A stretch of DNA of 64,000 nucleotides from an uncultured Acetatifactor sp. (GCA_910578815.1 CAJTSE010000011.1:58686-122685); one strand, 5' to 3'; shown: positions 50,551 to 59,665, counted from the stretch's first letter. The notes: generated from the letters alone by a model not told the origin. Numbers and translations are program-made.

Positions 50551-52902
50551 GTGAAAAAAAGTATTTTATTTGCACGTTCTAATATCAGGAGGTCCAGGGG
50601 GCAGACTGCGGCCGTGGCTGTACTGACCATGATCGCGGCGGTGATGATGAATCTGTGGCTTATGCTATCTATAGATTACAAGCAGAATTTTGAACTCTGC
50701 CACGACAGACTGAATGATGGTCATGTCAACTTGATTGCAGGATGTGAGGAAGCAGATTTTTGTAATTACCTTGAAGAGATCTTGCGCGAAGATCCCGAAG
50801 TTATGGAATATTGTATTACAAATGCAATTTTTACGGGAGGGGTATTTCCATACGGTACCGGTGAGGTTTCCCAAAATATGGTGATATTGGAAAAAGAGAC
50901 GGCGCTTTCCCGTAAAACAGGAAAATTTGAAATTATGGAAGAGAGCGGGGAAAAAAGCGGAATTTATCTGCCCATGCTCTACGGAACAGGAGACAATTAT
51001 TCCGTGGGCGACACCATTGAAATTGCCTTTAATAACGAAAAGATCCAATTTACAATATGCGGTTTTTTTAACAGTGCAATGACGGGATCACATAACTGTG
51101 GAATGCTTTCACTTTTGCTTACGGAGGATAAATACAGGGAATTTGCTGAAAAAAGCAGTGCTGCTAAAGCAGTGTATACCTCTGTGCGAATTAAGGATCA
51201 GGACTGTGGAGAAAGGTTTGACGCGTCCTTGAAGAATGCAATTTCTAAAAAGTACCCCAATGTTCCTGTTTTGAGCAACTATTATGAGATGATTACCACA
51301 AGCCGGTATATATCACAGCTGATCTGCGCGGGAATTATGAGCGCGATGGCATTCTTTGTGCTGATGATCGGAGTGGTGGTGATTTCCTCAAACGTGGCTA
51401 ATTATATTCAGGAAAACATGCAGAATCTCGGTGTGCTGAAAGCGATTGGCTATACGGGAGGACAGCTGGTGTTTTCTTTGATGATACAGTTTTCCGGTAT
51501 ATCTGCCGTTGCTGCAGCTGCAGGGGTTGGGCTTTCTTACTACTTCTTTTTTCCGGTAAACAGGATGATGATTGCGCAGACAGGCATTCCTTATCAGGTG
51601 AAATTCCTGCCGCAGCTCTTTGCTGTTACGGTACTTTGCATTTCCGGTATTGTTGCGGCGGCGGTATATTTGTCAGCTGCAAAAATACGAAGAATTGAGC
51701 CGATCACTGCCATCCGTGGGGGAATTGCCACCCATGATTTTAAGAAGGATCCTTTGCCGTTATCGAAGACATCGCTGCCTCTTAATCTGGCACTGGCAAT
51801 GAAAACCACTTTTTTGGGAATGAAGCGGAATGCGGCGGTATGTGTTACCATGCTTGTGTTGTCTCTGGTGCTGGTATTCTCTACGTTGATGTTTGAGAAT
51901 GCCATCATCAGTATCCAACCCTTTGTGGACCTGATTTCAGGTGAAAGTGCGGATTCTGCTATCAATGTTGATGCCGGAATAGAAGATGAATTTTTTGCGG
52001 CCATGAGTGGGGACAGCCGTGTGGAGAAGGTTTATTTATTTCATAAAGGAGCCGAGGTTTTGCACGTGGGCGGTGTTTCACTGTTTGCGGCAGTCTCGGA
52101 CAGCTATTCCAGGATGAATAATCCTGATCTGGTAATCAGCGGGCGATTGCCGAAATATAGCAATGAAATGGTAATAGCCGCAAAATACGCTAAGGAAAAC
52201 GAGTTGAAAATCGGTGACGAAATCGTAATCAAGGCAGAGAACGGGGAGCAGGCCTTTCTGATTGTAGGATACTGTCAGATCTCGGATTATCTGGGGAAGG
52301 ATTGTATGTTTACCAGAGAAGGCTATGAACGGATCGGAAGTCTGCAGAATGTAACGTATTATTTGAATCTAGAGGCGGACGTGGATATTGATGAATTTAA
52401 CGCTCAGGTTACAGAGCGTTTTGGCGGCGATGTTTATTCCACATTTAATTTTATGTCGCTTATGGAGGGGACCGGCAGCGTATATGTTACGCTGATTACG
52501 GTGCTTGTGACAGCGATTGTGTTTTTAAGCCTGATTATAATCGTTTTGTGTATGTATCTTTTAATCAGAATGCTGTTAAACAGCAAGAAGCGGGAGTACG
52601 GAATCCTCAAGGCATTGGGCTTTACTACAAGACAGCTGGTTATGCAGACCGCACTGAGCTTTATGCCCTCGGTGATCCTCTCTACAGCAGTGGGAATTTT
52701 TTTGAGTACGCTGATAGTGAATCCGCTTGTGACGCTGTTTTTAAGCGGTCTGGGGATCGTGAAATGCAGCTTTTCCATACCGACGGACCTTAATCTGGCA
52801 GCAGGAGCAGGACTGGTATTGTTTGCTTTTGGAGCAGCCTGCATGATGTCCCTGCGGGTGAAAAAGATTGTGCCCAGGGAACTTTTAGGGGGAGATGTAT
52901 GA
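50551..52902 (+). CDS. FtsX-type ABC transporter permease
   Basis: A 783-residue permease with an N-terminal TM, two FtsX modules of three TMs each (near residues 270-390 and at the C-terminus), one middle TM and two extracellular regions. It begins at a GTG (VKKSILFARSNIRRSRGQTAAV) one base after the ATPase stop; the frame is open upstream to 50485, but the family starts here. The ending LRVKKIVPRELL is typical of the group. Its stop overlaps the next gene (ATGA). Confidence 0.88.
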   Translation: MKKSILFARSNIRRSRGQTAAVAVLTMIAAVMMNLWLMLSIDYKQNFELCHDRLNDGHVNLIAGCEEADFCNYLEEILREDPEVMEYCITNAIFTGGVFPYGTGEVSQNMVILEKETALSRKTGKFEIMEESGEKSGIYLPMLYGTGDNYSVGDTIEIAFNNEKIQFTICGFFNSAMTGSHNCGMLSLLLTEDKYREFAEKSSAAKAVYTSVRIKDQDCGERFDASLKNAISKKYPNVPVLSNYYEMITTSRYISQLICAGIMSAMAFFVLMIGVVVISSNVANYIQENMQNLGVLKAIGYTGGQLVFSLMIQFSGISAVAAAAGVGLSYYFFFPVNRMMIAQTGIPYQVKFLPQLFAVTVLCISGIVAAAVYLSAAKIRRIEPITAIRGGIATHDFKKDPLPLSKTSLPLNLALAMKTTFLGMKRNAAVCVTMLVLSLVLVFSTLMFENAIISIQPFVDLISGESADSAINVDAGIEDEFFAAMSGDSRVEKVYLFHKGAEVLHVGGVSLFAAVSDSYSRMNNPDLVISGRLPKYSNEMVIAAKYAKENELKIGDEIVIKAENGEQAFLIVGYCQISDYLGKDCMFTREGYERIGSLQNVTYYLNLEADVDIDEFNAQVTERFGGDVYSTFNFMSLMEGTGSVYVTLITVLVTAIVFLSLIIIVLCMYLLIRMLLNSKKREYGILKALGFTTRQLVMQTALSFMPSVILSTAVGIFLSTLIVNPLVTLFLSGLGIVKCSFSIPTDLNLAAGAGLVLFAFGAACMMSLRVKKIVPRELLGGDV

Positions 52903-53714
52903 AATATATGACATTTAATTCTTCCTGCTCGTATGCAGGTCTGGCAAATATGCTGGAATACCACGGGGTGGAAACAGAGGACAGACAGATTGCGCTGGAC
53001 ATGGGCCTGCCCTTTCTGTTTTCGAAGGAGGGGGACGTGTACAGCGCAGGGCCCATGCTGCAGACCGCAGAGTGGTTTCATCTTTATCTGAAGCCGCGGG
53101 GATTTCGGATGACAGAGACCAGTCTGTCAAGGGAGGCCGTAGGAGAATTCCTGCGGTCGATTCCCTGTGGGATGCTGGGTCTTGCCGTCGATGGCGGCGG
53201 CAGGCACGCCGTTGTTTACAGAGGCATGGCGGGGGGCCGATATGAGTTTTTAAATAATAAAAGGCAGCATTCTTCGGAGCCGGAAAGCCTGCTGCTGACG
53301 GAAGAGGAACTGCTTTCCGGACTGAGTGATACGGCAGTGGTGGCTGTCATCGAAAGAGCGGAGCCGGAGCCGGTGGCGCTGGAGGAATATTTTCAAAGTT
53401 CCATAGAGGTGCTGGCAGGGTTGAAAAACGAGCTGTTTGCTTTTGGCGCCAAAGTGCACAGCATGAAAGAACTGACAGAGGCTCGGAACAAGATATTTCG
53501 GGCGATTCTGCTGGATGCCGTTACCATGCTGGAGCTGCTGGGGGAGAAGAGGCTGAGGGAAACGTTGCTGCAGCTTCAGCGGCGGCTGGTTAATATTTTA
53601 AAGGAGGGAAAGCCACAGACCCTTCAGGACCGAATGTCCATGGAGGCGCTGGGAGAAGCCATAGACGGGTATGCGGAGCTGATCCGAGGGCAGATCCAGG
53701 CGGGACGGACTTGA
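52899..53714 (+). CDS. Papain-like BtrH-type protein, possible peptidase or acyltransferase
   Basis: A 271-residue protein whose N-terminus has the BtrH/C39-like order: Cys in NSSCSYAGLANMLEYHG (Cys10), His in GGGRHAVVYRG near residue 103, and Asn in FLNNKRQ. BtrH enzymes move acyl groups from carrier proteins, and C39 peptidases cut leader peptides. The C-terminal 130 residues are helical. It is the last gene of the regulator-kinase-ABC-permease unit and overlaps the permease by four bases. It could process a peptide that the ABC exporter handles, but no precursor gene was found nearby. Confidence 0.68.
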   Translation: MKYMTFNSSCSYAGLANMLEYHGVETEDRQIALDMGLPFLFSKEGDVYSAGPMLQTAEWFHLYLKPRGFRMTETSLSREAVGEFLRSIPCGMLGLAVDGGGRHAVVYRGMAGGRYEFLNNKRQHSSEPESLLLTEEELLSGLSDTAVVAVIERAEPEPVALEEYFQSSIEVLAGLKNELFAFGAKVHSMKELTEARNKIFRAILLDAVTMLELLGEKRLRETLLQLQRRLVNILKEGKPQTLQDRMSMEALGEAIDGYAELIRGQIQAGRT

Positions 53715-53787
53715 CAAACTGTTATGGCGGCGCCTATTATAAATGCAGGCAACACATCAAAAGCAGAAAAAATGAGGTAGGTACGTG

Positions 53788-55488
53788 ATGAAGAAAAGGC
53801 TTTTGTGGTCCGCAGGCATAGCGTTGTTTTATATTCTGATCGTATGGAAGGCGGCGGGGATTTATTTTGAGACGAATGATGACAGAGTTTTTGCGGAAAT
53901 ATTGTCCGGTGCGCTGACAGGTACTCCGGATCCACATACCATTTATATGAATTTTTTTCTTTCCTGGCCTTTATCCTTGCTGTACCACATAACCGTACAG
54001 ATTCCGTGGTACGGCATCATGCTGATTATATGCCACTTTGCCGTTTACACTGCATTACTGCAAAGTATAGGGATCAGAATGAAAACCGTAAAAGGTTATG
54101 TGATTTCTGCAGGACTTGTGTTGTGCTTTTGCCTGATTAATGTATATGTGACATTAAATATTCAGTGGACTTCAACGGCGGCTTTGCTGGCAGTGGCAGG
54201 CTATGTCTGCCTGCTTTTGCGGGAAAATTCGAAAAAGGGACTGATGATGTTCTTTTTCTTTGAGCTGGCGTCTTTTCTGCTTCGGGACCAGGCCATGCTG
54301 ATGATCCAGCCCTTGGGGGCTGCCGCCTATCTTGGAATTTGCCTGATCGACGATAAGGCGGAAAAAAAGGAGCGCCTGGTGCGGATGGCTGGCATGATTC
54401 TGACGGCAGGGGTGATTCTTGTAATTGGTTTTGCAGGCAATCTGATCGGGTATCACGGAAAAGGCTGGGAAGAGTATGATCGGTTTAATCAGGCGGGTTT
54501 GAAGATGTTTGACTTTTACGGTATACCGGTGTACGAGGAAGTAAAGCCAATTCTGGATGAATATGAGGTTACCCAGGCAGAATACGAAGCTTTTTGTAAT
54601 TATGTGACTTTGGATTGGGATGTAAGTACAGAGTGTGTTGAAGCACTTGCAGAGTATGCAAAAAGCAGACACAACATGGAAACGGATGCGATGAGCCTGC
54701 TGGAGCAGGCGTGGGAAAAGCTTGGAGCCGAAAAGCATCTGACCGAATTGAGGGTGGTAATCGTGGCGTGGTTTGTGCTTCTGCTATGGGCGGTTTTGTG
54801 GAAACGGTTTTACCTGCTGCTGCCTCTAGGCGGAATGATGCTGGGCAGGCTTGTGGTCTGGGGGTATCTAATTTATGGCGGCAGACTGCTTCAGAGAATA
54901 ACAAAGCCTTTGATGGCCGGTGAAATTATACTGCTGGCAGCTTTGCTGATCTGGGATTATTCATCTGGATATATGAATCCGCAGAGTGGACTTATGGGAG
55001 TCAGTGTGAAGCAGAAGTATTTTCTGGCAGTATCTGCAGTGGTGTTTGCTGCCTGCTGCCTGTTTTCTGGGAAACAGCAGCGTACTGAAGCGGTTGCGGC
55101 AAGCGGTTGGCAGAAGGACTACATACAGGGACTGGTGGAGGTTGAAGATTATTGCAGGATTCATCCTGAGAACAGTTATCTATTGGATTCCTGGTCTTTT
55201 TGCTATTACAGGGGAGGCGTGTTTGAAACACGCATTTATGGACCGCAGAATTGTGTATACTCAGGAGGCTGGTTTTCCAACAGCCCTGTGCTGTATCAGC
55301 ATATGGAGCAATACTTGGGCAGATATGACAGAGACATCTGTCTGATTATTTATGAAACGGAAGATGCCTGGGAATCCCGACCGATTATCGCATTACTTAC
55401 CGAAAAATTTGGCAGCGGGCCGGTTCTGGAAGATACGCTTACTGTTTCCAACGGTGGAAGTTATTTGATTCTGCGCTTTGGGCTCTAA
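53788..55488 (+). CDS. Large polytopic membrane protein of unknown function
   Basis: A 566-residue protein with about ten hydrophobic segments in two blocks and an extracellular-type loop of about 90 residues (GYHGKGWEEYDRFN to LTELRVV) between them. The layout recalls GT-C glycosyltransferases: an acidic pair in ETNDDRVFAEI sits after the first TM and a soluble domain of about 120 residues ends the protein (DSWSFCYYRGGVF, RFGL). No clear family motif is seen. The ATG at 53788 has GAGG 14 bases upstream; a GTG stands just before it. It follows the ABC module but with 73 bases between. Confidence 0.6.
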   Translation: MKKRLLWSAGIALFYILIVWKAAGIYFETNDDRVFAEILSGALTGTPDPHTIYMNFFLSWPLSLLYHITVQIPWYGIMLIICHFAVYTALLQSIGIRMKTVKGYVISAGLVLCFCLINVYVTLNIQWTSTAALLAVAGYVCLLLRENSKKGLMMFFFFELASFLLRDQAMLMIQPLGAAAYLGICLIDDKAEKKERLVRMAGMILTAGVILVIGFAGNLIGYHGKGWEEYDRFNQAGLKMFDFYGIPVYEEVKPILDEYEVTQAEYEAFCNYVTLDWDVSTECVEALAEYAKSRHNMETDAMSLLEQAWEKLGAEKHLTELRVVIVAWFVLLLWAVLWKRFYLLLPLGGMMLGRLVVWGYLIYGGRLLQRITKPLMAGEIILLAALLIWDYSSGYMNPQSGLMGVSVKQKYFLAVSAVVFAACCLFSGKQQRTEAVAASGWQKDYIQGLVEVEDYCRIHPENSYLLDSWSFCYYRGGVFETRIYGPQNCVYSGGWFSNSPVLYQHMEQYLGRYDRDICLIIYETEDAWESRPIIALLTEKFGSGPVLEDTLTVSNGGSYLILRFGL

Positions 55489-55515
55489 GCCCTGCCGCTT
55501 CAAAATAAGGAATAG

Positions 55516-55547
55516 AAAAGCCCCGGTGTTTCGCTGCCGGGGCTTTT
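55516..55547. terminator. Bidirectional terminator between the membrane protein and tRNA-Ser
   Basis: AAAAGCCCCGG (55516-55526) and CCGGGGCTTTT (55537-55547) form a perfect 11-bp stem with a 10-base loop. Confidence 0.9.
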
Positions 55548-55554
55548 CAAAGAG

Positions 55555-55642
55555 CGGAGAGTGTGGGATTCGAACCCACGTGCCCTGTAAAGGACAACTG
55601 CATTTCGAGTGCAGCTCGTTATGACCGCTTCGATAACTCTCC
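55555..55642 (-). tRNA. tRNA-Ser (anticodon CGA)
   Basis: An 88-base tRNA with acceptor GGAGAGT/ACTCTCC, a long variable arm (TGTCCTTTACAGGGCA), anticodon stem CTGCA/TGCAG with loop CTCGAAA and anticodon CGA (codon TCG), T-arm GTGGG-TTCGAAT-CCCAC, and G as discriminator, as expected for serine. The 3' CCA is not encoded. Confidence 0.95.
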
Positions 55643-55663
55643 AATGATGTTTTCGACATCCTA

Positions 55664-55692
55664 ATTCTATAGCATTCCTCTTATTTTTGCAA
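55664..55692 (-). promoter_or_regulatory. Promoter of tRNA-Ser
   Basis: On the minus strand TTGCAA (55692-55687), a 17-base spacer and TAGAAT (55669-55664); the tRNA begins 21 bases later. Confidence 0.7.
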
Positions 55693-55705
55693 GTCCGAAT
55701 TTCTC

Positions 55706-55734
55706 TTGCAAATTTGTGCCGGACGGGGTAAACT
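55706..55734 (+). promoter_or_regulatory. Promoter of the phosphofructokinase gene
   Basis: TTGCAA (55706-55711), 17 bases, TAAACT (55729-55734). A leader hairpin CTATTCA/TGAATAG (about 55753-55801) lies between it and the ribosome site. Confidence 0.55.
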
Positions 55735-55829
55735 TTTAAATGAGTAAACGCAGCTATTCAGAATCCATTCGCAAGACCGTCTCTGCGAGGCTTTGAATAG
55801 TCAGCCAAATATTTCAGGAGGGAACGCGC

Positions 55830-56903
55830 ATGAAAAGAATCGGTATGTTGACCAGCGGCGGAGACTGTCAGGCATTAAATGCGGCAATGAGGGGCGTTGT
55901 AAAGACGCTGTATGCCAGCAAAGAGGAAGTGGAGATTTACGGATTTCTGGACGGCTACAGAGGATTGATTTACAGTAAGTTCAGGATGCTGACGGGAAAG
56001 GACTTTTCCGGTATCCTGACAAAGGGCGGCACCATGCTGGGCACTTCCCGCACCCCCTTTAAGACCATAAATGACCCTGACGAAAACGGGCTGAATAAAG
56101 TGGAGGCAATGAAGCAGAATTATTATAAGCTGCAGCTTGACTGCCTTGTAATTCTTGGAGGAAACGGCACCCACAAGACGGCAAACCTTCTTCGGGAACA
56201 GGGATTAAACATTGTGACCCTGCCCAAGACCATTGACAATGATCTCTGGGGAACGGATATGACCTTTGGTTTCCAGAGCGCGGTAAACATTGCGACAGAT
56301 GCTATTGACTGTATTCATACCACGGCGGCATCCCATGGCAGGGTATTTATCGTTGAAGTCATGGGGCATAAGGTGGGCTGGCTGACTCTGAATGCAGGCA
56401 TGGCAGGGGGAGCTGACATCATTCTGCTTCCGGAGATCCCGTATGATATTGACAAGGTAATTGATAAGATTGAAGAGAGAGACAAAAACGGCAGCCGCTT
56501 TACCATTATAGCGGTGGCAGAGGGGGCGATCTCCAAAGAGGACGCAGCTCTGTCCAAAAAAGAATATAAGAAAAAAATGGAGAAATATCCCTATCCTTCC
56601 GTGTCCTATGAGGTGGCGGCAGCGATTCAGAAAAAGACCGGCAGAGAGGTGCGTGTCACGGTCCCCGGACATATGCAGAGAGGCGGAAGCCCCTGCCCGT
56701 ACGACCGCGTATTTGCCAGTCGTCTGGGGGCAGAGGCGGGCAAGCTGATTCTGGAGGGCCAGTATGGATTTATGGTGGGCTACAGAAATCGTGAGATTGT
56801 GAAGGTACCGCTGGAGGATGTGGCCGGTAAGCTGAAAATGGTGGAGCCGGATGCAACCATTGTGAAAGAGGCAAAATTGCTGGGAATCAGTTTTGGAGAT
56901 TAA
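55830..56903 (+). CDS. pfkA: 6-phosphofructokinase
   Basis: A 357-residue PFK that makes fructose 1,6-bisphosphate. The nucleotide loop reads LTSGGDCQALNAAMRG, the active site VTLPKTIDNDLWGTD and the sugar-binding VEVMGHKVGWL, then GHMQRGGSPCPYDR. The donor-selecting positions are mixed: GGNGTHKT keeps the Gly of ATP enzymes with Asn in front of it, while PKTIDND has the Lys that pyrophosphate enzymes carry. An AGGAGGG site lies seven bases before the start. dnaX follows six bases after the stop. Confidence 0.93.
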   Translation: MKRIGMLTSGGDCQALNAAMRGVVKTLYASKEEVEIYGFLDGYRGLIYSKFRMLTGKDFSGILTKGGTMLGTSRTPFKTINDPDENGLNKVEAMKQNYYKLQLDCLVILGGNGTHKTANLLREQGLNIVTLPKTIDNDLWGTDMTFGFQSAVNIATDAIDCIHTTAASHGRVFIVEVMGHKVGWLTLNAGMAGGADIILLPEIPYDIDKVIDKIEERDKNGSRFTIIAVAEGAISKEDAALSKKEYKKKMEKYPYPSVSYEVAAAIQKKTGREVRVTVPGHMQRGGSPCPYDRVFASRLGAEAGKLILEGQYGFMVGYRNREIVKVPLEDVAGKLKMVEPDATIVKEAKLLGISFGD

Positions 56904-56909
56904 ATCAGT

Positions 56910-58508
56910 ATGTCGTATACAGCGCTTTACAGAAAATTTCGTCCCGATACCTTTGCTGATGTAAAAGGGCAGGACCATATCGTTACCACTCTTAAAAACC
57001 AGCTGAAGGCCGGGCGGATCGGTCATGCTTACCTTTTTACGGGTACCCGTGGGACCGGTAAGACGACCATTGCAAAAATACTGGCCCGGACGGTGAACTG
57101 CGAGAATCCAACGGATGACGGTCCCTGTGGAGAGTGCAGGATCTGCAGGGCCATTGCCGCGGGAGCCAGTATGAATGTAATTGAGATTGACGCGGCTTCC
57201 AACAACGGCGTGGACAATATTCGGGAGATCGTGGAAGAGGTGTCTTATTCGCCTGCAGAAGGGAAATACAAGGTTTATATCATAGATGAGGTGCATATGC
57301 TCTCCATAGGGGCTTTTAACGCACTGTTGAAGACCTTGGAGGAGCCTCCGTCCTATGTCATTTTTATTTTGGCTACCACAGAGGTACACAAGCTGCCCAT
57401 TACGATTCTTTCCCGCTGTCAGCGATATGATTTTAAAAGGATTTCTATAGATACCATCGCGGAGAGGCTGGAAGAGCTGATCCGGGCGGAGAATGTACAG
57501 GTGGAGGAAAAGGCACTTCGTTATATTGCAAAGACGGCGGATGGTTCCATGCGGGACGCTTTAAGCCTGCTGGATCAGTGCATCGCGTTTCATCTGGGGA
57601 AGGAGCTGACCTACGACAAGGTGCTGGATGTGCTGGGAGCAGTGGATACGGAGGTTTTCAGCAGATTGCTCTCTTTCTGCCTTGACAGGGATGTGCCGGG
57701 CTGCATCCGACTTTTGGAAGAAATTGTAATGCAGGGGAGGGAGCTGACTCAATTTGTATCGGATTTTACCTGGTATTTACGAAATTTGATGCTGGTTCAG
57801 GCATCGGACAACCTAGAAGACGTGATTGATATGTCTACGGATAATCTGCGGCGGCTGAAAGAAGAAGCCGGCCGGATTCAGCCGGATCAAATCGTGCGGT
57901 ATATTAGAATTTTTTCGGAGCTTTCCGGGCAGATTCGTTATGCGTCCCAAAAGCGTATTCTGGTGGAGATTGTGCTGATTAAGCTGTGCAGGCCTCAGAT
58001 GGAGACGAACAGCGAAGCGGTATTGGACCGCATCCGGCAGGTGGAGGATAAGCTGGAAAAGGGTGTGGTATGTGCTGGGCCGCCTGGAGACGCAGCATAT
58101 GGGAGCACGGCGGGGGCCGGTGCTGCGGAAGCTGGGCCGGAGCAGCCGAAGATGGAGTGGCCCGCAGCCATTCCCGATGACGTGAGGTATCTCGTGTCGA
58201 AATGGCCCGCCATTGTTGGCAGTGCAGAGAATCCCATGAAAAGTTATATGAAGAACGCGAAATTAAGCCTGGGTAATGACAATAAACTGGTTCTTGTGCT
58301 GGAGGATGGCCTTGCGTCGGATTACTTCACGCAGGATTCCGCCCATAAGGCGCAACTGGAGAGGCTTTTGTCAGATTTTGCCTGCAAGGAGATCGAGGTC
58401 GTGATCCAGACCGTAAAAGGGCAGGAGGATTTTGAACGGAATTACGTGGATTTGTCCCAGCTTGTCCGTATGGAGATAGAGCTGGAAGAGGATGAGCCGG
58501 AAAAGTAA
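56910..58508 (+). CDS. dnaX: DNA polymerase III subunit gamma/tau
   Basis: A 532-residue clamp-loader ATPase. It opens with SYTALYRKFRPDTFADVKGQDHI, has Walker A LFTGTRGTGKTTIAK, a zinc module CGECRICRAI with the upstream Cys, Walker B VYIIDEVHML, and the SRC arginine motif ILSRCQRYDFKRI. The C-terminal part after residue 360 is a shorter tau-like region with an Ala/Gly/Pro linker. It is followed by ybaB and recR, the standard order in many bacteria. Confidence 0.97.
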   Translation: MSYTALYRKFRPDTFADVKGQDHIVTTLKNQLKAGRIGHAYLFTGTRGTGKTTIAKILARTVNCENPTDDGPCGECRICRAIAAGASMNVIEIDAASNNGVDNIREIVEEVSYSPAEGKYKVYIIDEVHMLSIGAFNALLKTLEEPPSYVIFILATTEVHKLPITILSRCQRYDFKRISIDTIAERLEELIRAENVQVEEKALRYIAKTADGSMRDALSLLDQCIAFHLGKELTYDKVLDVLGAVDTEVFSRLLSFCLDRDVPGCIRLLEEIVMQGRELTQFVSDFTWYLRNLMLVQASDNLEDVIDMSTDNLRRLKEEAGRIQPDQIVRYIRIFSELSGQIRYASQKRILVEIVLIKLCRPQMETNSEAVLDRIRQVEDKLEKGVVCAGPPGDAAYGSTAGAGAAEAGPEQPKMEWPAAIPDDVRYLVSKWPAIVGSAENPMKSYMKNAKLSLGNDNKLVLVLEDGLASDYFTQDSAHKAQLERLLSDFACKEIEVVIQTVKGQEDFERNYVDLSQLVRMEIELEEDEPEK

Positions 58509-58569
58509 ACTGTAAATTATATTATTCGTAAACTAAAATATTGAGATAAACAGGCCGGAGGATGAGAAA

Positions 58570-58914
58570 ATGGCAAAAAGAGGAGGATTTCCCGGAGGCG
58601 GAATGCCCGGAAACATGGCTAACCTGATGAAGCAGGCGCAGAGAATGCAGCGCCAGATGGAGGAAGGACAGAAGGAACTGGAGACAAAGGAGTTTGTGGC
58701 AAAGACCGGCGGCGGAGCGGTAGAGGTGGCCGTGAACGGCAAAAAGGAGCTGCTGCGGCTTACTTTGGCGGAGGAAATTGTAGATCCAGAGGACATTGAG
58801 ACGCTTCAGGATACAATCGTTGCCGCGGTTAACGAAGCCATGCGTCAGGCGGAAGAAGCAGGCAATGAGCTTATGGGTAAGATGACCGGAGGTTTAGGAG
58901 GCATGCCCTTCTGA
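58570..58914 (+). CDS. ybaB: YbaB/EbfC family nucleoid-associated protein
   Basis: A 114-residue DNA-binding dimer. It has the Gly-rich start GGFPGGGMPGNMANL, the helix MKQAQRMQRQMEEGQKELETKEF and GGGAVEVAVNGKKEL, typical of the family, and a Gly/Met-rich end. It stands between dnaX and recR, and its stop TGA overlaps the recR ATG. Confidence 0.95.
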   Translation: MAKRGGFPGGGMPGNMANLMKQAQRMQRQMEEGQKELETKEFVAKTGGGAVEVAVNGKKELLRLTLAEEIVDPEDIETLQDTIVAAVNEAMRQAEEAGNELMGKMTGGLGGMPF

Positions 58915-59510
58915 TGGAGCTTTACAGCGGATATATCAATAAGTTAATTGAAGAGCTGGCGGCGCTTCCGGGCATTGGCAGTAAATCTGCCCAGCGTCTG
59001 GCATTTCATCTGATTAATATGCCCCAGGACAGGGTGAAGCGGCTTGCGGATACCATGGTGGAAGCGAAGGCTAACGTGCGCTACTGTAAGGAGTGCTTTA
59101 CCCTGACGGATAAGGATGTTTGTCCGGTGTGCGCCAATCAGAGCCGTGATCATAAGACGATTATGGTGGTGGAAAATGCAAGAGACCTGGCCGCTTACGA
59201 GAAGACCGGCCGATATGAAGGTGTCTATCATGTGTTACATGGCGCCATTTCGCCCATGCTGGGTATCGGGCCGGGGGATATTAAGTTAAAAGAGCTGATG
59301 GAGCGTCTGCGGGGAGACGTGCAGGAGGTTATCATAGCTACCAACTCCAGCCTGGAGGGTGAGACTACGGCCATGTACATCAGCAAGATGATTAAACCAG
59401 CCGGTATCCGGGTGACCAGGATCGCCAGCGGGGTGCCTGTGGGCGGGGATTTGGAGTACATCGACGAGGTGACGCTGCTTCGGGCTTTGGAGGGACGAGT
59501 GGAGTTATAA
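58914..59510 (+). CDS. recR: Recombination protein RecR
   Basis: A 198-residue RecR with the N-terminal helix-hairpin-helix region ALPGIGSKSAQRLAFHLIN, the zinc finger YCKECFTLTDKDVCPVC, and the Toprim domain with VVENARDLAAYEKTGRYEGVYHVLHG. It loads RecA with RecO and RecF in gap repair. Its start overlaps the ybaB stop by one base. Structured element D follows directly after the stop. Confidence 0.97.
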   Translation: MELYSGYINKLIEELAALPGIGSKSAQRLAFHLINMPQDRVKRLADTMVEAKANVRYCKECFTLTDKDVCPVCANQSRDHKTIMVVENARDLAAYEKTGRYEGVYHVLHGAISPMLGIGPGDIKLKELMERLRGDVQEVIIATNSSLEGETTAMYISKMIKPAGIRVTRIASGVPVGGDLEYIDEVTLLRALEGRVEL

Positions 59511-59665
59511 AAGGCGAAAGGGAAAAGCTTTTCTAAGGCGTCAAAAAGCGCCGCCTAAGAGAAGCTAAGTTTCGCCTCGAAAAACGCAGGCGAGTAAACT
59601 CGCCTTGGACGGCGTTCTTCCGGTAGTTTGTGCCGGCTGAGCCGGCATACTTGGAAGTATGAAGG
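59511..59665 (+). other. Structured intergenic element, copy D
   Basis: Outer arms AGGCGAAA (59512-59519) and TTTCGCCT (59570-59577) enclose CTTTTCTAAGGCG/CGCCTAAGAGAAG with the same A-A mismatch as copy B. Then follow AACGC...GCGTT with an inner GGCGAG/CTCGCC stem, the box TAGTTTGTG, the hairpin GCCGGC/GCCGGC, and the end GGCATACTTGGAAGTATGAA. It runs from the recR stop to 45 bases before galM. Confidence 0.78.

Noticed and set aside
56205..57389. Long open frame of 394 codons on the minus strand
   Set aside because: It lies opposite pfkA and dnaX, both clear families; the translated sequence is rich in His, Cys and Arg and has no family pattern.
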